Positions 24,366 through 34,109 of a DNA stretch of 57,539 nt are shown here, one piece after another. Within the stretch, counting starts at the first letter, position 1. Each line of letters starts with the position of its first letter. Where the stretch lies: NCBI GenBank assembly GCA_022799355.1, contig JAAWOG010000018.1, positions 1 to 57,539 on the forward strand, written 5' to 3'. The DNA comes from Lachnospiraceae bacterium (GTDB lineage: Bacteria > Bacillota > Clostridia > Lachnospirales > Lachnospiraceae). The position numbers were made by a program, and so were the translations under genes. The notes under the pieces were generated by a model, which saw only the letters and a program-made list of their open reading frames with translations, did not search any database and was not told where the DNA came from.

Positions 24366-25298
24366 TCATATATCATATAACGCAGCCATTTTATGTATTC
24401 TGCGCCTTATTTCCGCGCGGACGTGCAGCGGCTTCAGACACTCGCATTTATCTCCGAAACTCAACAGAATATCGTAATAGTACTCATTCTCCATGAAGGG
24501 AAAATGAACCATATAATACTCGTCCCCATCCGGTGAAAAATCTTCATAAGTGCAATAATCAAGCACTCTGTCCATGACCGATTGGTGAATACGGATTTCA
24601 ATTCTTATCTGCGCAGCCGCCCGGATATCATCAAAATTCATCTGGGGTTTCTGATAATCACGTGGTATAAATACTTCCTCCTGTATTTGCAGATCCGACA
24701 TGCGGGATACCCTGAATAATCGATAATCCTTTCTCCTGCGGCAATATCCCTGCAAGTACCATTGACCGCCTTTCAGCACAAGCTGATAAGGCTCCACCGT
24801 TCGTGTGGTTTTGTTTCCGTGATGAGCTATATATGCAAAAGCCAGCAGCCTGCTGTCCTGCAAAGCTGATTTTATCCTCTCCAAATAGGGCTGTATATTG
24901 CCGTTGCCCATCCACGGACTCAAATCCATACATATCTGACCGGCTTTTACTTCAATTTCTTTCGCTCTGTCGGCAGGAATAAAACTTCTGACCTTCGCAA
25001 GGGCATGTACCAGTTCGTCACCCCGCACCATATTGGATAGCCCGGAAAGTCCCATCAGGAGCATGCAAAGATCATCCGCCGAAAAAACCTTTTTATCCAT
25101 CTTGTATTCCTGCATGATTTCAAAACCGCCGCCCACTCCCGATGTGGAGCGTACAGGAATGCCCGCCATATTGATCGCCTCCATATCGCGGTAGATTGTA
25201 CGGGGGGAAACTTCAAACATGTCTGCTAATTCCTGTGCGCCCACACGCTTTTTATCCAGAAGTATCATAATAATGCTGACAAGTCTGTCTACTTTCAT
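24366..25298 (-). CDS. YafY-type HTH/WYL-domain transcriptional regulator
   Basis: 310 residues. The N-terminal HTH_11 (RVGAQELADMFEVSPRTIYRD) is followed by the family linker GIPVRSTSGVGGGFEI. A WYL domain with QLVLKGGQWYLQGYCRRRKD lies near 175-200, and a C-terminal WCX-like part comes last. WYL proteins often sense small ligands or nucleic acids. It is divergent from the DJ-1/PfpI gene with about 110 bp between the starts, the usual arrangement for regulator and target. Confidence 0.9.
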   Translation of the reverse strand: MKVDRLVSIIMILLDKKRVGAQELADMFEVSPRTIYRDMEAINMAGIPVRSTSGVGGGFEIMQEYKMDKKVFSADDLCMLLMGLSGLSNMVRGDELVHALAKVRSFIPADRAKEIEVKAGQICMDLSPWMGNGNIQPYLERIKSALQDSRLLAFAYIAHHGNKTTRTVEPYQLVLKGGQWYLQGYCRRRKDYRLFRVSRMSDLQIQEEVFIPRDYQKPQMNFDDIRAAAQIRIEIRIHQSVMDRVLDYCTYEDFSPDGDEYYMVHFPFMENEYYYDILLSFGDKCECLKPLHVRAEIRRRIHKMAALYDI

Positions 25299-25407
25299 CT
25301 GTTATCACCGTCCGGTTTTTTTAATTGTTGCCATACTGCTGTCAACAATCATATGTTACCATAACAGAAAAAGTCAATCAATAAACCTGCAAATACGGAG
25401 GAAATTT

Positions 25408-26046
25408 ATGTTTACAATCTATGTTTATGTTCTTGATGCGTTAGCTGACTGGGAGTTAGGGCACATTACCGCAGAGCTTTATTCCGGTCGGTTTTTCAAA
25501 AAGGATGCGCCGCGCGTATCCTTCAAAACAGTCAGCCTTACCAAAGAGCCTATCCGTACAATGGGCGGTCTGACCATCATGCCTGACTACACTATGGAAG
25601 ATATCGTTGTGAGCGAAACAAGTATGCTGCTCTTACCGGGCGCAGATACATGGAGCGATCCAAAGCATGGCGCAATCATCGAAAAAGCAGCCGGGTTTCT
25701 CTCCTTCGGCGCTTCGGTGTGTGCCATCTGTGGCGCAACCGCCGCACTCGCAGATGCCGGGCTGTTGGATCACCGTCCCCATACCAGTAACGGAGCCGGA
25801 TTTCTTGAAATGGTTTCTCCCTGCTATAAAGGCCGGAGTTTCTATGTGGACAAGCCGTCAGTAGCGGACGGCAACCTGATCACCGCAGGTTCTACCGGAG
25901 CCCTGTTGTGGGCGAAACAGATTATAGAATATCTGGGCGTTTTTGAAGCAGACAGCCTGAAAGCATGGTATGACTATTTCAGTACCGGTAAGCCGGAACA
26001 TTTCTTTGCACTCATGCAAACCCTGCCCTCCGGCACTGAAAACTGA
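25408..26046 (+). CDS. DJ-1/PfpI-family (type 1 glutamine amidotransferase-like) protein
   Basis: 212 residues from the ATG at 25408, preceded by GGAGGAAATTT; the frame opens upstream but that part covers the regulator promoter. The nucleophile elbow is VCAICGATAALADAGLLD (Cys near 104). LLLPGADTWSD and NLITAGSTGALLWAKQI fit the DJ-1 superfamily. It starts with TIYVYVLDALADWELGHI. Substrate unknown; glyoxalase, chaperone or isonitrile-hydratase-like roles occur in the family. Probably controlled by the divergent WYL regulator. Confidence 0.85.
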   Translation: MFTIYVYVLDALADWELGHITAELYSGRFFKKDAPRVSFKTVSLTKEPIRTMGGLTIMPDYTMEDIVVSETSMLLLPGADTWSDPKHGAIIEKAAGFLSFGASVCAICGATAALADAGLLDHRPHTSNGAGFLEMVSPCYKGRSFYVDKPSVADGNLITAGSTGALLWAKQIIEYLGVFEADSLKAWYDYFSTGKPEHFFALMQTLPSGTEN

Positions 26047-26064
26047 TCCTTTCTGTTTTCCCGC

Positions 26065-26808
26065 CTATCTGCATGCCTCCACCAGACTTCTCACCTTTTC
26101 CGGGGAAACTACATCATAGCAGCACTCATACGGCGCAGGAAGATACTCATAGGAGACATCTCCTGCGGCCGTGGTGGGATCTTTCCGATAATCCTTGCAG
26201 GAAGAATGCACCTGATTTATGCCGGTATACGCCATCAGTTCCGCCGCATTTATCTCGTTGACGCCGCTGCCCGCCAGGATCTGAATCCGGCTGCCGTAAG
26301 ATATCTGCAGCCGCTTAAGGAGCTCTTTCCCTTCCATCGCTTTCGCCTTCTGTCCCGAAGTCAGCACCCTCTCCGTCCCCAGAGAGATCAAAAGTTCCAT
26401 GGCGCCGCAGGCGTCCCCGCACACGTCAAAAGCCCTGTGAAAAACCGCCTCTTTCTTCTGTTTATGGATCAGGTCCGTCATCCGTTTCGTACTTTCCTTA
26501 TCCATGCTGCCGTCGGCGCTTAAAAAGCCGAAGGCAATCCCGTCCGCACCATTTTCAAGCAGCAGCTCCGCCTCCTCAAACATCACCGCTTTTTCCTGCT
26601 CCGTATAACAAAACCCTGCTGCTCTCGGGCGCACCATACAAATCACTTTGATATCCGTATCCCGCTTTACTTTCCTCAAAGTCGCAATCCCCGGCGTCAG
26701 CCCTCCCACGCTCAACGCCGCATTCAGTTCCACTCTGTCCGCACCGCCCAGGGCAGCGTTTATGCAGTCCTCATAACTTCCGGCACATATTTCCGTAATC
26801 TTTTTCAT
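26065..26808 (-). CDS. cutC: CutC family copper homeostasis protein
   Basis: 247 residues, TIM-barrel CutC family. Recognisable segments are TEICAGSYEDCINAALGGAD, RVELNAALSVGGLTPG, CMVRPRAAGFCYTEQE, DGIAFGFLSADGSMD, FHRAFDVCGDACGAMELLI and ILAGSGVNEINAAEL. The family is named for copper tolerance, but its enzymatic role is not settled. Convergent to the DJ-1 gene, 18 bp apart. Confidence 0.92.
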   Translation of the reverse strand: MKKITEICAGSYEDCINAALGGADRVELNAALSVGGLTPGIATLRKVKRDTDIKVICMVRPRAAGFCYTEQEKAVMFEEAELLLENGADGIAFGFLSADGSMDKESTKRMTDLIHKQKKEAVFHRAFDVCGDACGAMELLISLGTERVLTSGQKAKAMEGKELLKRLQISYGSRIQILAGSGVNEINAAELMAYTGINQVHSSCKDYRKDPTTAAGDVSYEYLPAPYECCYDVVSPEKVRSLVEACR

Positions 26809-26870
26809 GGATACCTCCTTTATATCTCACACTTTATACCAAACGGCACAAACCGCCACGAAACTTCGTA

Positions 26871-27761
26871 TTATAAATACCCTCTGAAAAACGCACACTC
26901 CTCCTCGTTGCATTCCCGTCCGGTGCTGCTGTGCATATCCACATGAAACACATGATGCAGCGGATTCTCCTCAGAGCCGTATATCTTAAAACTATAAGGC
27001 ACGCCGCAACCTTTCAGCACCTCCTCCATACAAAACGCCTGGGGTTTGCAGAAATCCTCCGTCGCCGTCATCAAAAACACCGGCGGAAATGCGGATGTGA
27101 TATGTCTTGTCACATCGATAAGCTCCGCCTCCTTTTCCGTACAGCCTTCCGGCATCAGCGCCTTCGGCAGATCATTCACCTGATCATGCACCAGTTTCTC
27201 CTTCTCTCCGCTCGGAACCGGTATATAGACGCCGCAGTTCAGCGCCACCGCCTTCGGCACAAACTGCGCCGGCACCCGGAAAGCATACCCGGAGGCATAC
27301 GCCGGATTGGTACAGACACAGGTATAGAGCCCTGCCAGATGGGCTCCCGCGGAATCCCCCACAAAGAAAATATGCTCCACATCAAGCCCATACCGCTCAC
27401 CGTTTTCAAGTATCCACTCCATCACCAGATTGATGTCTTCCATCTGTGCCGGGAATTTATGCTCCGGCGCCAGTCGATAGGTAAAGTTTACAACCCCAAA
27501 CCCCTGCTGCACCAGCGCCATACCATAAAACCGATACAGTTCCTTATTGCCGTAAACCCAGCCGCCGCCATGGACGCTGACAATCACGGGAAGCATCCCC
27601 TCCTTCCCTTTCGGACGATATACATCCAGCACATTCCACACCGCATCAGGACCATACGGGATATCATCAAAGCGCTCCACATCCTCCGGCTCCGTCACAC
27701 CGGCATCCCTTATCTCATCATTTCCTCTGCATTCCTCTCTGAACTTTTCCACCATTGTCAT
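26871..27761 (-). CDS. Alpha/beta hydrolase, HSL/BD-FAE type esterase
   Basis: 296 residues from ATG 27761 after AGGTGATCC; the frame reaches 27845 but would overlap the upstream ATPase. The oxyanion motif is SVHGGGWVYGNKELY and the nucleophile elbow GDSAGAHLAGL. The acid is in TATEDFCKPQ and the histidine in LHHVFHVD, a full catalytic triad of the hormone-sensitive-lipase group. Cytoplasmic, as no signal peptide is seen. The carboxylester substrate is unknown. It follows the ATPase closely and may be co-transcribed. Confidence 0.85.
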   Translation of the reverse strand: MTMVEKFREECRGNDEIRDAGVTEPEDVERFDDIPYGPDAVWNVLDVYRPKGKEGMLPVIVSVHGGGWVYGNKELYRFYGMALVQQGFGVVNFTYRLAPEHKFPAQMEDINLVMEWILENGERYGLDVEHIFFVGDSAGAHLAGLYTCVCTNPAYASGYAFRVPAQFVPKAVALNCGVYIPVPSGEKEKLVHDQVNDLPKALMPEGCTEKEAELIDVTRHITSAFPPVFLMTATEDFCKPQAFCMEEVLKGCGVPYSFKIYGSEENPLHHVFHVDMHSSTGRECNEEECAFFRGYL

Positions 27762-27820
27762 ACGGATCACCTGTTCCTTTCTCTCTTTTCTCCTATACAA
27801 AACACCGTTTTGACCAAAAC

Positions 27821-29113
27821 TCATTCCAAAAGCCCCACAGCCCATAGCGGCAGGTTTAAAAGTTTCTCCTCCCTTCTATAGCCTGCCATAGACGTTCGAA
27901 CAGACCATTTGGGGTGAAATTTATCCTGATATACTCTCAGGCTTTTTGCCTGAAGATTTACTTCCGCTTTGACTTCCACCGGCACCACATCCATACCGTT
28001 GTCAACCACAAAATCCACCTCCGCCGTGCCCCGATCAGCCGTCCAGTAGTAAACGTTGATACCTTTTATCGTCATAAACTGCTGAAGCACATACTGCTCT
28101 GTCAATGCCCCCTTAAATTCTTTAAACAGTTCATTTCCATCCAGCAAAACATCCCGGCGCAAACCTACCATACAGGATAATAAGCCTACATCCACCAGAA
28201 ACAGCTTAAATGCCTTCAAATCCTCATATGCCTTAAGCGGCAGGTTCGGCACGGTAACCCGATGTATTTTATGCACCAGCCCACAGTCCGTAAGCCACAA
28301 CATAGCCAGCTCATACTCCTTCGCCCTGGCTCCTTCTTTTATCAATCCATAAATAAATTTTTTATTCTCTCTTGCCAGTTGTTGCGGAATACTGTTCCAG
28401 AGCATTCTGATGCGGGGAACAGCCTCATTGGGAGCATGCTTTGAAAAGTCCTGTTCATAGGCTGCCAGAATACGCTGCTGAATCTCCCGTACTTCATTGA
28501 AATCTCTGCTATCCACAAATGCCTGTACCACCTCCGGCATCCCGCCGATAAAATAGTAATACTTCAACAGGTCCACATAATCCTTCCGAAAAGCATCCGC
28601 CATCCCAAAGTCCCCTTTTCTCAGCAGGCTGACATACTCCGCCTTTCCCATTGCTGTCAGAAATTCAAAATAGGACAACGGATAGAGATCGAGAAACTCC
28701 ACTTTTCCCACCGGAAAAGAAGTTCCCTGATGCAGTGCTACACCGAGCAGGCTTCCGGCGCAAATGATCTGATACTGCGGTGCATCCTCGTTGAAATATT
28801 TTAAAGCTGAGAGAGCTTTGGGCACCTCCTGCACCTCGTCAAAAATCAGCAGTGTACTTTCCGGCTCAATTTTGTATCCGGCATAAAGCTCCATTCCAGT
28901 GACCAGCCGTTCCACCTCCATACTTTCCTCGAACAGCTTTTTCATTCTATCGTTACTGTCAAAATTAATATAAACTGTTTTCTCATATGCACACTTTCCA
29001 AACTCCTTCATCAGCCAGGTTTTCCCCACCTGACGCGCTCCGCGGATAATAAGCGGTTTCCGCCGCTTCTTCTCTTTCCATTTTTGCAGTTGCTCCAATG
29101 CTGTACGATACAT
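27821..29113 (-). CDS. AAA ATPase with C-terminal DUF4143 (copy 1)
   Basis: 430 residues. Walker A GARQVGKT at 25-32, Walker B LLIFDEVQ near 90, sensor CAGSLLGVALH. The C-terminal DUF4143 carries a nuclease-like ED...EVK signature (GTAEVDFVVDNG, VVPVEVKAEVN near 385-400). The role of this widespread family is not known; links to mobile or toxin-antitoxin-like behaviour have been proposed. A second copy lies at 55939-57234, with Walker A at the same residues. Both have the same dispersed repeat directly upstream. Confidence 0.88.
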   Translation of the reverse strand: MYRTALEQLQKWKEKKRRKPLIIRGARQVGKTWLMKEFGKCAYEKTVYINFDSNDRMKKLFEESMEVERLVTGMELYAGYKIEPESTLLIFDEVQEVPKALSALKYFNEDAPQYQIICAGSLLGVALHQGTSFPVGKVEFLDLYPLSYFEFLTAMGKAEYVSLLRKGDFGMADAFRKDYVDLLKYYYFIGGMPEVVQAFVDSRDFNEVREIQQRILAAYEQDFSKHAPNEAVPRIRMLWNSIPQQLARENKKFIYGLIKEGARAKEYELAMLWLTDCGLVHKIHRVTVPNLPLKAYEDLKAFKLFLVDVGLLSCMVGLRRDVLLDGNELFKEFKGALTEQYVLQQFMTIKGINVYYWTADRGTAEVDFVVDNGMDVVPVEVKAEVNLQAKSLRVYQDKFHPKWSVRTSMAGYRREEKLLNLPLWAVGLLE

Positions 29114-29400
29114 TTATATCCCCCGCTTATATTATGAATCTTCTCCGCAGTGCCGCTCGCCGAATAAGCACGCTTATTCTTTTCCGCAGTGCCGCTCGAA
29201 AAACCTCCGGTTTTCCTCGCTCACGGGCTGCCGCCCTATGGAAAAAGCCAGATAACAAAGAGTCCGGCAAGCCGGACTCTCGCGCCGGAGCGCGGCTGCA
29301 TCAGCAGCCATATTCCTTTGCGCGAAGTGCGCATCCACGCGGAGCGTTTTTATTTCATAGGACGTAATTTCCTATGAAATAAAAAATTTCTTACATGCGA
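29114..29400. repeat. Hairpin-mosaic region with dispersed repeat copy 2
   Basis: The upstream region of the ATPase holds TCCGCAGTGCCGCTCG twice (about 29145 and 29180), GAATAAGC/GCTTATTC and AAAACC/GGTTTT hairpins. The dispersed element starts at 29254 with AACAAAGAGTCCGGC. Its hairpins are GAGTCCGGC/GCCGGACTC, GGCTGC/GCAGCC, TGCGC/GCGCA and TTTCATAGGA/TCCTATGAAA. From 29298 it matches copy 1, and from 29254 it matches copy 3 (57441). Open frames ending RFYFIGRNFL here and in copy 1 are the same repeat translated. Confidence 0.82.
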
Positions 29401-29712
29401 GCATGACGAAAATGGTTATCTGACTTTTTCCGCACTGCTCACTGCCTTCGTGGATATCATATCACAATTTTACAAAAATTCAAACGACTTTTAGCACTTA
29501 ACTCACACTTTTTCAAACGACTTTTTGATATTTTGTGACAGTTCTCTCAATTTACTTGCGGTAAATTACCATCCGTATGCGAAAAACAACCGTCTGTCAA
29601 AAAACAGCGGAAATCTTCCCGCTCATAGTATATACTGTAAACACAAACAGGCAAATGTATAACCTTCAGGGCAAATAATCGGAAAAACGATAAAAAGGAG
29701 ACCGTCAGACAG
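29401..29712. promoter_or_regulatory. AT-rich control region of the LytTR gene with 33-bp-spaced direct repeats
   Basis: TTCAAACGACTTTT occurs at 29479-29492 and again at 29512-29525, exactly 33 bp apart (about three helix turns). A small palindrome GGTAAATTACC lies near 29563, and TATACT at 29631-29636 is a candidate -10. AAGGAG precedes the LytTR start by 12 nt, a little far. LytTR proteins bind direct repeats, so autoregulation is plausible; nothing else is seen here. Confidence 0.45.
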
Positions 29713-30153
29713 ATGCAGGTAGAAATCAAAATCGACAGCGCTTATCAGGAGCCCAAAATCATCATCTATACCGACAAAGTGACCGACGAGATAAACACCC
29801 TTGTCGGCAGGATATCGGAGCACTCTCCCAAAGTCCTCTCCGGCTTTCGGAACGACACGCTGGAAATACTGGAGAAGTCCGATATCCTCCGCATCTATGC
29901 GGCGGCGGGAAAAGTTTTTGCCTCCACACCGAACGGAGATTACACGCTCCACCTGCGGCTCTATGAACTTGAAGAGCTGCTCTGCAAAGACTGTTTTGTC
30001 CGGATTTCCAACTCGGAGATCATCAATCTGAAAAAGGTAAAAAGCTTTGACTTAAGCTTCACCGGAACTATCTGTGTCTCCCTCGCGGACGGCACCGTCA
30101 CCTATGTATCGAGAAGATACGTCAAAAAAATAAAGCAGGTGCTGGGAGTATAG
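29713..30153 (+). CDS. LytTR-domain DNA-binding protein
   Basis: 146 residues. The N-terminal part (about 1-45) is a short sensor-like segment. The LytTR domain (about 50-146) has ILRIYAAAGKVFASTPNGDY, ELEELLCKDCFVRISNSEIINLKKVKSF and YVSRRYVKKIKQVLGV. This short LytTR plus a DUF3021 membrane partner is a common Firmicutes pair, in which the membrane protein restrains the regulator. Such pairs usually control a nearby ABC transporter; here the neighbouring ABC genes are on the other strand. Confidence 0.92.
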   Translation: MQVEIKIDSAYQEPKIIIYTDKVTDEINTLVGRISEHSPKVLSGFRNDTLEILEKSDILRIYAAAGKVFASTPNGDYTLHLRLYELEELLCKDCFVRISNSEIINLKKVKSFDLSFTGTICVSLADGTVTYVSRRYVKKIKQVLGV

Positions 30154-30255
30154 ACGGCCGGACCACTTTGCATAAAACTTTTATATCACCACCCGGAAGC
30201 ACCGGGAGAAAGGAATATTCAGTCCCTCAAAAACAGGATTGGATGACAAAAAACG

Positions 30256-30726
30256 ATGAATATGAAAAAAAATATTTTAAGACGCGCCCTCTTTGGCGCC
30301 CCCATCGGTCTTACGATCTGTATCCTGTGCACGATCGTGTCCTCACTCCTTATCGGAGACGGAACCTACTACGCAGTTTCCCATGATCTCATCGCTTTGT
30401 GCGGCAGTGAGATAAACGCCGTCCTGCTGCAGACCGTTTTCGGCATGATCTACGGCGCTCTCTATGACGTCTCCTTCGTCATCTGGGATATGGAAGACTG
30501 GAGCCTTCTGAAAATGACATTGAGCCATTTTGCATTCTGTTGTGTCGTTTCCTTTCCCATCGCCTGGCTGATGTGGTGGATGCCCCACAGCCTGCCCGGC
30601 GCTCTCTGCTACTTTGCTTTCTTCTTTGTGATCTACGCGGTGCTCTGGCTTATGCAGTACTGCGCCATCAAAAGACAACTCCGGCAGATGAACAACAGGC
30701 TGCGGGAGCAGGATGAGACAATTTAA
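30256..30726 (+). CDS. DUF3021 family membrane protein
   Basis: 156 residues with four membrane helices (about 14-33, 50-72, 88-110, 115-138), the DUF3021 layout, and a charged C-terminal tail. It is translated after the LytTR gene (102 bp) and is the probable anti-activator partner. The ribosome-binding site is weak. Confidence 0.8.
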   Translation: MNMKKNILRRALFGAPIGLTICILCTIVSSLLIGDGTYYAVSHDLIALCGSEINAVLLQTVFGMIYGALYDVSFVIWDMEDWSLLKMTLSHFAFCCVVSFPIAWLMWWMPHSLPGALCYFAFFFVIYAVLWLMQYCAIKRQLRQMNNRLREQDETI

Positions 30727-30776
30727 TGTTACGAAGAGAAGCGGCAGCCCCCACGCTGCCGCTCCTCCAATCCCCC

Positions 30777-33341
30777 CTACGTCATCTCATCCCGCAGGGC
30801 ATCCATAATATTCTCCCGCCGGATCTTCCCCACCGCATAGGCTGTCGTCAGAAAAACGATTCCGAACACTTCCAGCACGCTGAGCCCCAGCGCTCCCCAG
30901 GGAATCCCGAAGGCCACCCTGTCCATCTCCTCCATGGTCACAAACACCTTATGAATCAAAAAGGAAAGCAGCAGCGCCGTGGGCACTCCGACTGCCAGCG
31001 TCCGTATCCCGTAAACAACACACTCGAACCCCATCATCCTGTGAAGCGCCTTATCTGACATCCCCACCGAGCGCAGCATCGCCAGTTCCCTTCGCCGCAG
31101 TCTGATATTCGTTGATATCGTATTAAATACGTTTGCCGCGGCGATCAGTGACAGCATAAAAACAAATACGCCGGTAAATATTTCAATGATAAACTCCGCG
31201 CTGCGGAACAACTCAAAGGCCTGTGAGAGATTTATCAGACTGTAATTCGCCATGATCTTCTCCCCAATCAGCCTGTCCTGTATCTGCTTAAGCGCCCCGG
31301 CAGGGCTTTCGCTCCAGAAAAGCGCCCCCAGATGCACCCTCCCGTCCACACTTTTTAAGCCCTCAAACTGTTCCCTTACGGATAAGGGCGCCGTCATGAT
31401 AAACACATAAGCCGGATCATCCTCCAATACAAAGGCGCCGTCCAACGGATAGGAATCCGTAAAAGTGGCGCGAATCCTCTTTCCCTCCCCGCCTGTCTCG
31501 GATTTGATCGTAAACTCCATAGAATCTCCCGCAAAATAAGTGGTATGCTCCGTCATATTGATCCCGCAGGCCAGAACTTTTCCTGCCGCCCCTTTAAACT
31601 CCCGTACCGAAAGCCCAAGGTTTTCCAGATATTCCTCATATATATCATCCTCGATAAACTGCATATACAACGTGATTTCCTGCTCAGCCCCCAGGCTGTT
31701 ATCCCCCATAGCCTCCCGGTATGCCGCAAGAAAATCCGCCGGCAGATCCTTTGTCTTTGCCTGATACATATAATCCGCCTGCCAGGTACTCCTCCCGATC
31801 AGATCAAGTCCGCTCAGCCTTTGATACAGCTTTTCAAACTCCTCCGGCGTCATATCCTGTGTTGTGAGAGAAATATCCCCGTCCGCCGTCTGTCCCGTAT
31901 ATTCGCTCCCCAGTTTTTTCAGCGCCGTCCCGAAGGCACTGCCCGTCACGGTCAGCACAACGCTGAGTGTCAAAGAAAGTATAACACTGCGGTATCTCCT
32001 TCTGTTGCGCTTTAAATTTTTCAGCGCCAGTGTTCCCTCTAACCCGTAGAACTTCAACACACGCGTTCCGCTCCTGCTTCCCTTTGCCTCCGTTTTGATC
32101 CCGCTGCCGTATCGGATACAGTCCATGATCGGCAGCGCCGCCGCTTTTTTGGCAGGTATATATGCCGAGAGCAGGATCGTGACAAAGCTGATCAGTGTCG
32201 AACCCAAAAGCGCCGGAAAGGATACCGACAAGGTAAGCCTCGCCCCATAGTCTATGATACTGGCAAAATTTTTCGCCACCACCGGAAGAAGCAGGCTGAC
32301 ACAGCCGATCCCTGCTGCCATCCCCATCGGAATACCGATACGGCCGATACGGATTCCCTCATATAAAACCATGCCGCGAAGCTGCCTTTCGGTCGCCCCC
32401 ACCGACATCAGAATCCCATACTGGTGCATACGCTCATTCAGTGAAATCTGAAACGCGTTATAGATCAGAAATACCGAGCCCGTCATAATAATCGCCGCCA
32501 GAACACCGCCTATGGTATAGAAAAAAGTATGAAACACTTTGTTATCCGAAACGCCCATAAACCGCAGCAGGTTCTCATGGATGCCAAAGGGACTTTTCGC
32601 TTCTCTCTCCTTCCCGAACTCCCATACCCTGCGGGGATTTCTCAGCGCCACATAGAGGCTGCACCTCTCCGCCTCCCCCTCCGCCTTTGTGATCGCTGTA
32701 TATCCCGGCGAAGACGGAAGCTCAAATCCCGGCTTTTCAAAAGTTCCAACCACCCTGTAAGTCCGCTCCTTAGCAGTTGTCAATCTCTCCCCCGGCTGAT
32801 AGGGATCACACTGCGACAGTACTCTTCCCTCCGCTTCCCTCTCTCCCACAGAAAGCCTCAGCTCATCATTGACGGATATCCGCACCCCCGCTTTCGCCGC
32901 GATGCTTCCGGCAGGAACAATGATCTCGCCCGCTCTCTCAGGCATCCTGCCGCAGACCAAAGAAACCGGCAGCTTCTCAAATGCCTCATCTGTAAATCCC
33001 GCGATAAAAAGATAGGGCTTATCCTCACTCTGCTTCCCCGCCCCTTCCAGCAGGGCATAGCCGATGTTCTCATAAAACACACTCTCTTCCGCCTCCGGCT
33101 CTTCCTCCCACTCCTCTATCCCGGACAGCAAAACATCGGAGAAAGCAATATGCCAGTTGCCCCCCTTTGCGATCTCCGAATCCGCCATAAAGCTGATGAT
33201 GGAAGTACCGAAAACCGCAATTGCCGTAAACAATGCCGCAGAGAGCGCAACACCGATGATTGTGACAAGGGTTCCCGTGCGGTTCTTTTTCAGACTCTGC
33301 CTTGCCACCTTATGAAAAACGGAACCATTCCTCCGACTCAT
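30777..33341 (-). CDS. ABC transporter permease with two FtsX domains
   Basis: 854 residues. One N-terminal helix (about 18-40) is followed by an extracellular MacB-PCD-like domain. A three-helix FtsX block (about 280-400) comes next, then a repeat of the same plan with a second extracellular domain and FtsX block (about 700-840; FNTISTNIRLRRRELAMLRS). This double form is typical of peptide, antimicrobial or lipoprotein extruding exporters in Firmicutes. The start overlaps the ATPase stop by 4 bp (ATGA). It forms a set with the ATPase and two-component system upstream. Confidence 0.9.
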   Translation of the reverse strand: MSRRNGSVFHKVARQSLKKNRTGTLVTIIGVALSAALFTAIAVFGTSIISFMADSEIAKGGNWHIAFSDVLLSGIEEWEEEPEAEESVFYENIGYALLEGAGKQSEDKPYLFIAGFTDEAFEKLPVSLVCGRMPERAGEIIVPAGSIAAKAGVRISVNDELRLSVGEREAEGRVLSQCDPYQPGERLTTAKERTYRVVGTFEKPGFELPSSPGYTAITKAEGEAERCSLYVALRNPRRVWEFGKEREAKSPFGIHENLLRFMGVSDNKVFHTFFYTIGGVLAAIIMTGSVFLIYNAFQISLNERMHQYGILMSVGATERQLRGMVLYEGIRIGRIGIPMGMAAGIGCVSLLLPVVAKNFASIIDYGARLTLSVSFPALLGSTLISFVTILLSAYIPAKKAAALPIMDCIRYGSGIKTEAKGSRSGTRVLKFYGLEGTLALKNLKRNRRRYRSVILSLTLSVVLTVTGSAFGTALKKLGSEYTGQTADGDISLTTQDMTPEEFEKLYQRLSGLDLIGRSTWQADYMYQAKTKDLPADFLAAYREAMGDNSLGAEQEITLYMQFIEDDIYEEYLENLGLSVREFKGAAGKVLACGINMTEHTTYFAGDSMEFTIKSETGGEGKRIRATFTDSYPLDGAFVLEDDPAYVFIMTAPLSVREQFEGLKSVDGRVHLGALFWSESPAGALKQIQDRLIGEKIMANYSLINLSQAFELFRSAEFIIEIFTGVFVFMLSLIAAANVFNTISTNIRLRRRELAMLRSVGMSDKALHRMMGFECVVYGIRTLAVGVPTALLLSFLIHKVFVTMEEMDRVAFGIPWGALGLSVLEVFGIVFLTTAYAVGKIRRENIMDALRDEMT

Positions 33342-34027
33342 ACCCGCGCCACCTGCCTTTCATCCCGCACCACTCTCCCATCCGCGATGGTAATGATCCG
33401 GTCCGCCTGCAGCGCGATATTTTCGTCATGGGTTACCAGAAGCAATGTCTGCCCGTAAAGCCTGTTGCTCTTTTTCAGCAGATAGATGATTTCTTTTCCG
33501 TTTTTACTGTCAAGGCTGCCTGTGGGCTCATCCGCCAGCATAACCTGGGGCGCGTTCATCAATGCCCGCCCGATCGCCACCCTCTGCTGCTGCCCGCCGG
33601 AGAGCTGATTCGGCAGATGGCTTCTCCGCTCCTTCAGCCCCAAAAGTTCCAGCAGCTCATGTAACCGATCCTGATTCACTTTCCGCCTGTCCATCAGAAT
33701 CGGCAGCGTAATATTTTCCTCCACATTCAGCGTCGGAATCAGGTTGTGAAACTGATAGATCAGCCCTACCTGACGCCTTCTGAAAATCGCCAGTTTCTCA
33801 CTGTTCTGGGCATAGACATCCTGCCCGTCCAGATAAATTTTGCCGCCTGTGGGAATATCCACTCCCGCAATACTGTGGAGCAATGTGGACTTGCCTGAGC
33901 CCGAAGAGCCGATGATCGCCGTAAATTCACCCTTTTCCACCAAGAGTGATACATGGTCCAGTGCCGTCACCTGATTCTCGCCTTTGCCATACACTTTGCA
34001 CAGGTCTTTTACCGTCAAAAATTCCAT
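33338..34027 (-). CDS. ABC transporter ATP-binding protein (LolD/MacB type)
   Basis: 229 residues. Walker [11 protein letters not shown] near 36-45, Q-loop [12 protein letters not shown], signature [15 protein letters not shown], Walker [17 protein letters not shown] and H-switch [12 protein letters not shown]. The type fits a mechanotransmission exporter with FtsX-like permease. Translationally coupled to it. Confidence 0.94.
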   Translation of the reverse strand: MEFLTVKDLCKVYGKGENQVTALDHVSLLVEKGEFTAIIGSSGSGKSTLLHSIAGVDIPTGGKIYLDGQDVYAQNSEKLAIFRRRQVGLIYQFHNLIPTLNVEENITLPILMDRRKVNQDRLHELLELLGLKERRSHLPNQLSGGQQQRVAIGRALMNAPQVMLADEPTGSLDSKNGKEIIYLLKKSNRLYGQTLLLVTHDENIALQADRIITIADGRVVRDERQVARV

Positions 34028-34109
34028 TTGGATCTCTCCTGTTCCGCATCCGCATACCTGTAATCATCTGATATGACTTTATGCACGAATGCTGTTTTTT
34101 ATTTCCTCC

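Noticed and set aside
26931-27881. Open frame of 316 codons opposite the esterase
   Set aside because: Antisense shadow with many His and Arg; the opposite strand carries a full catalytic triad.
32529-33458. Open frame of 309 codons opposite the ABC permease
   Set aside because: Antisense shadow rich in Arg/Pro/His without membrane or domain pattern.
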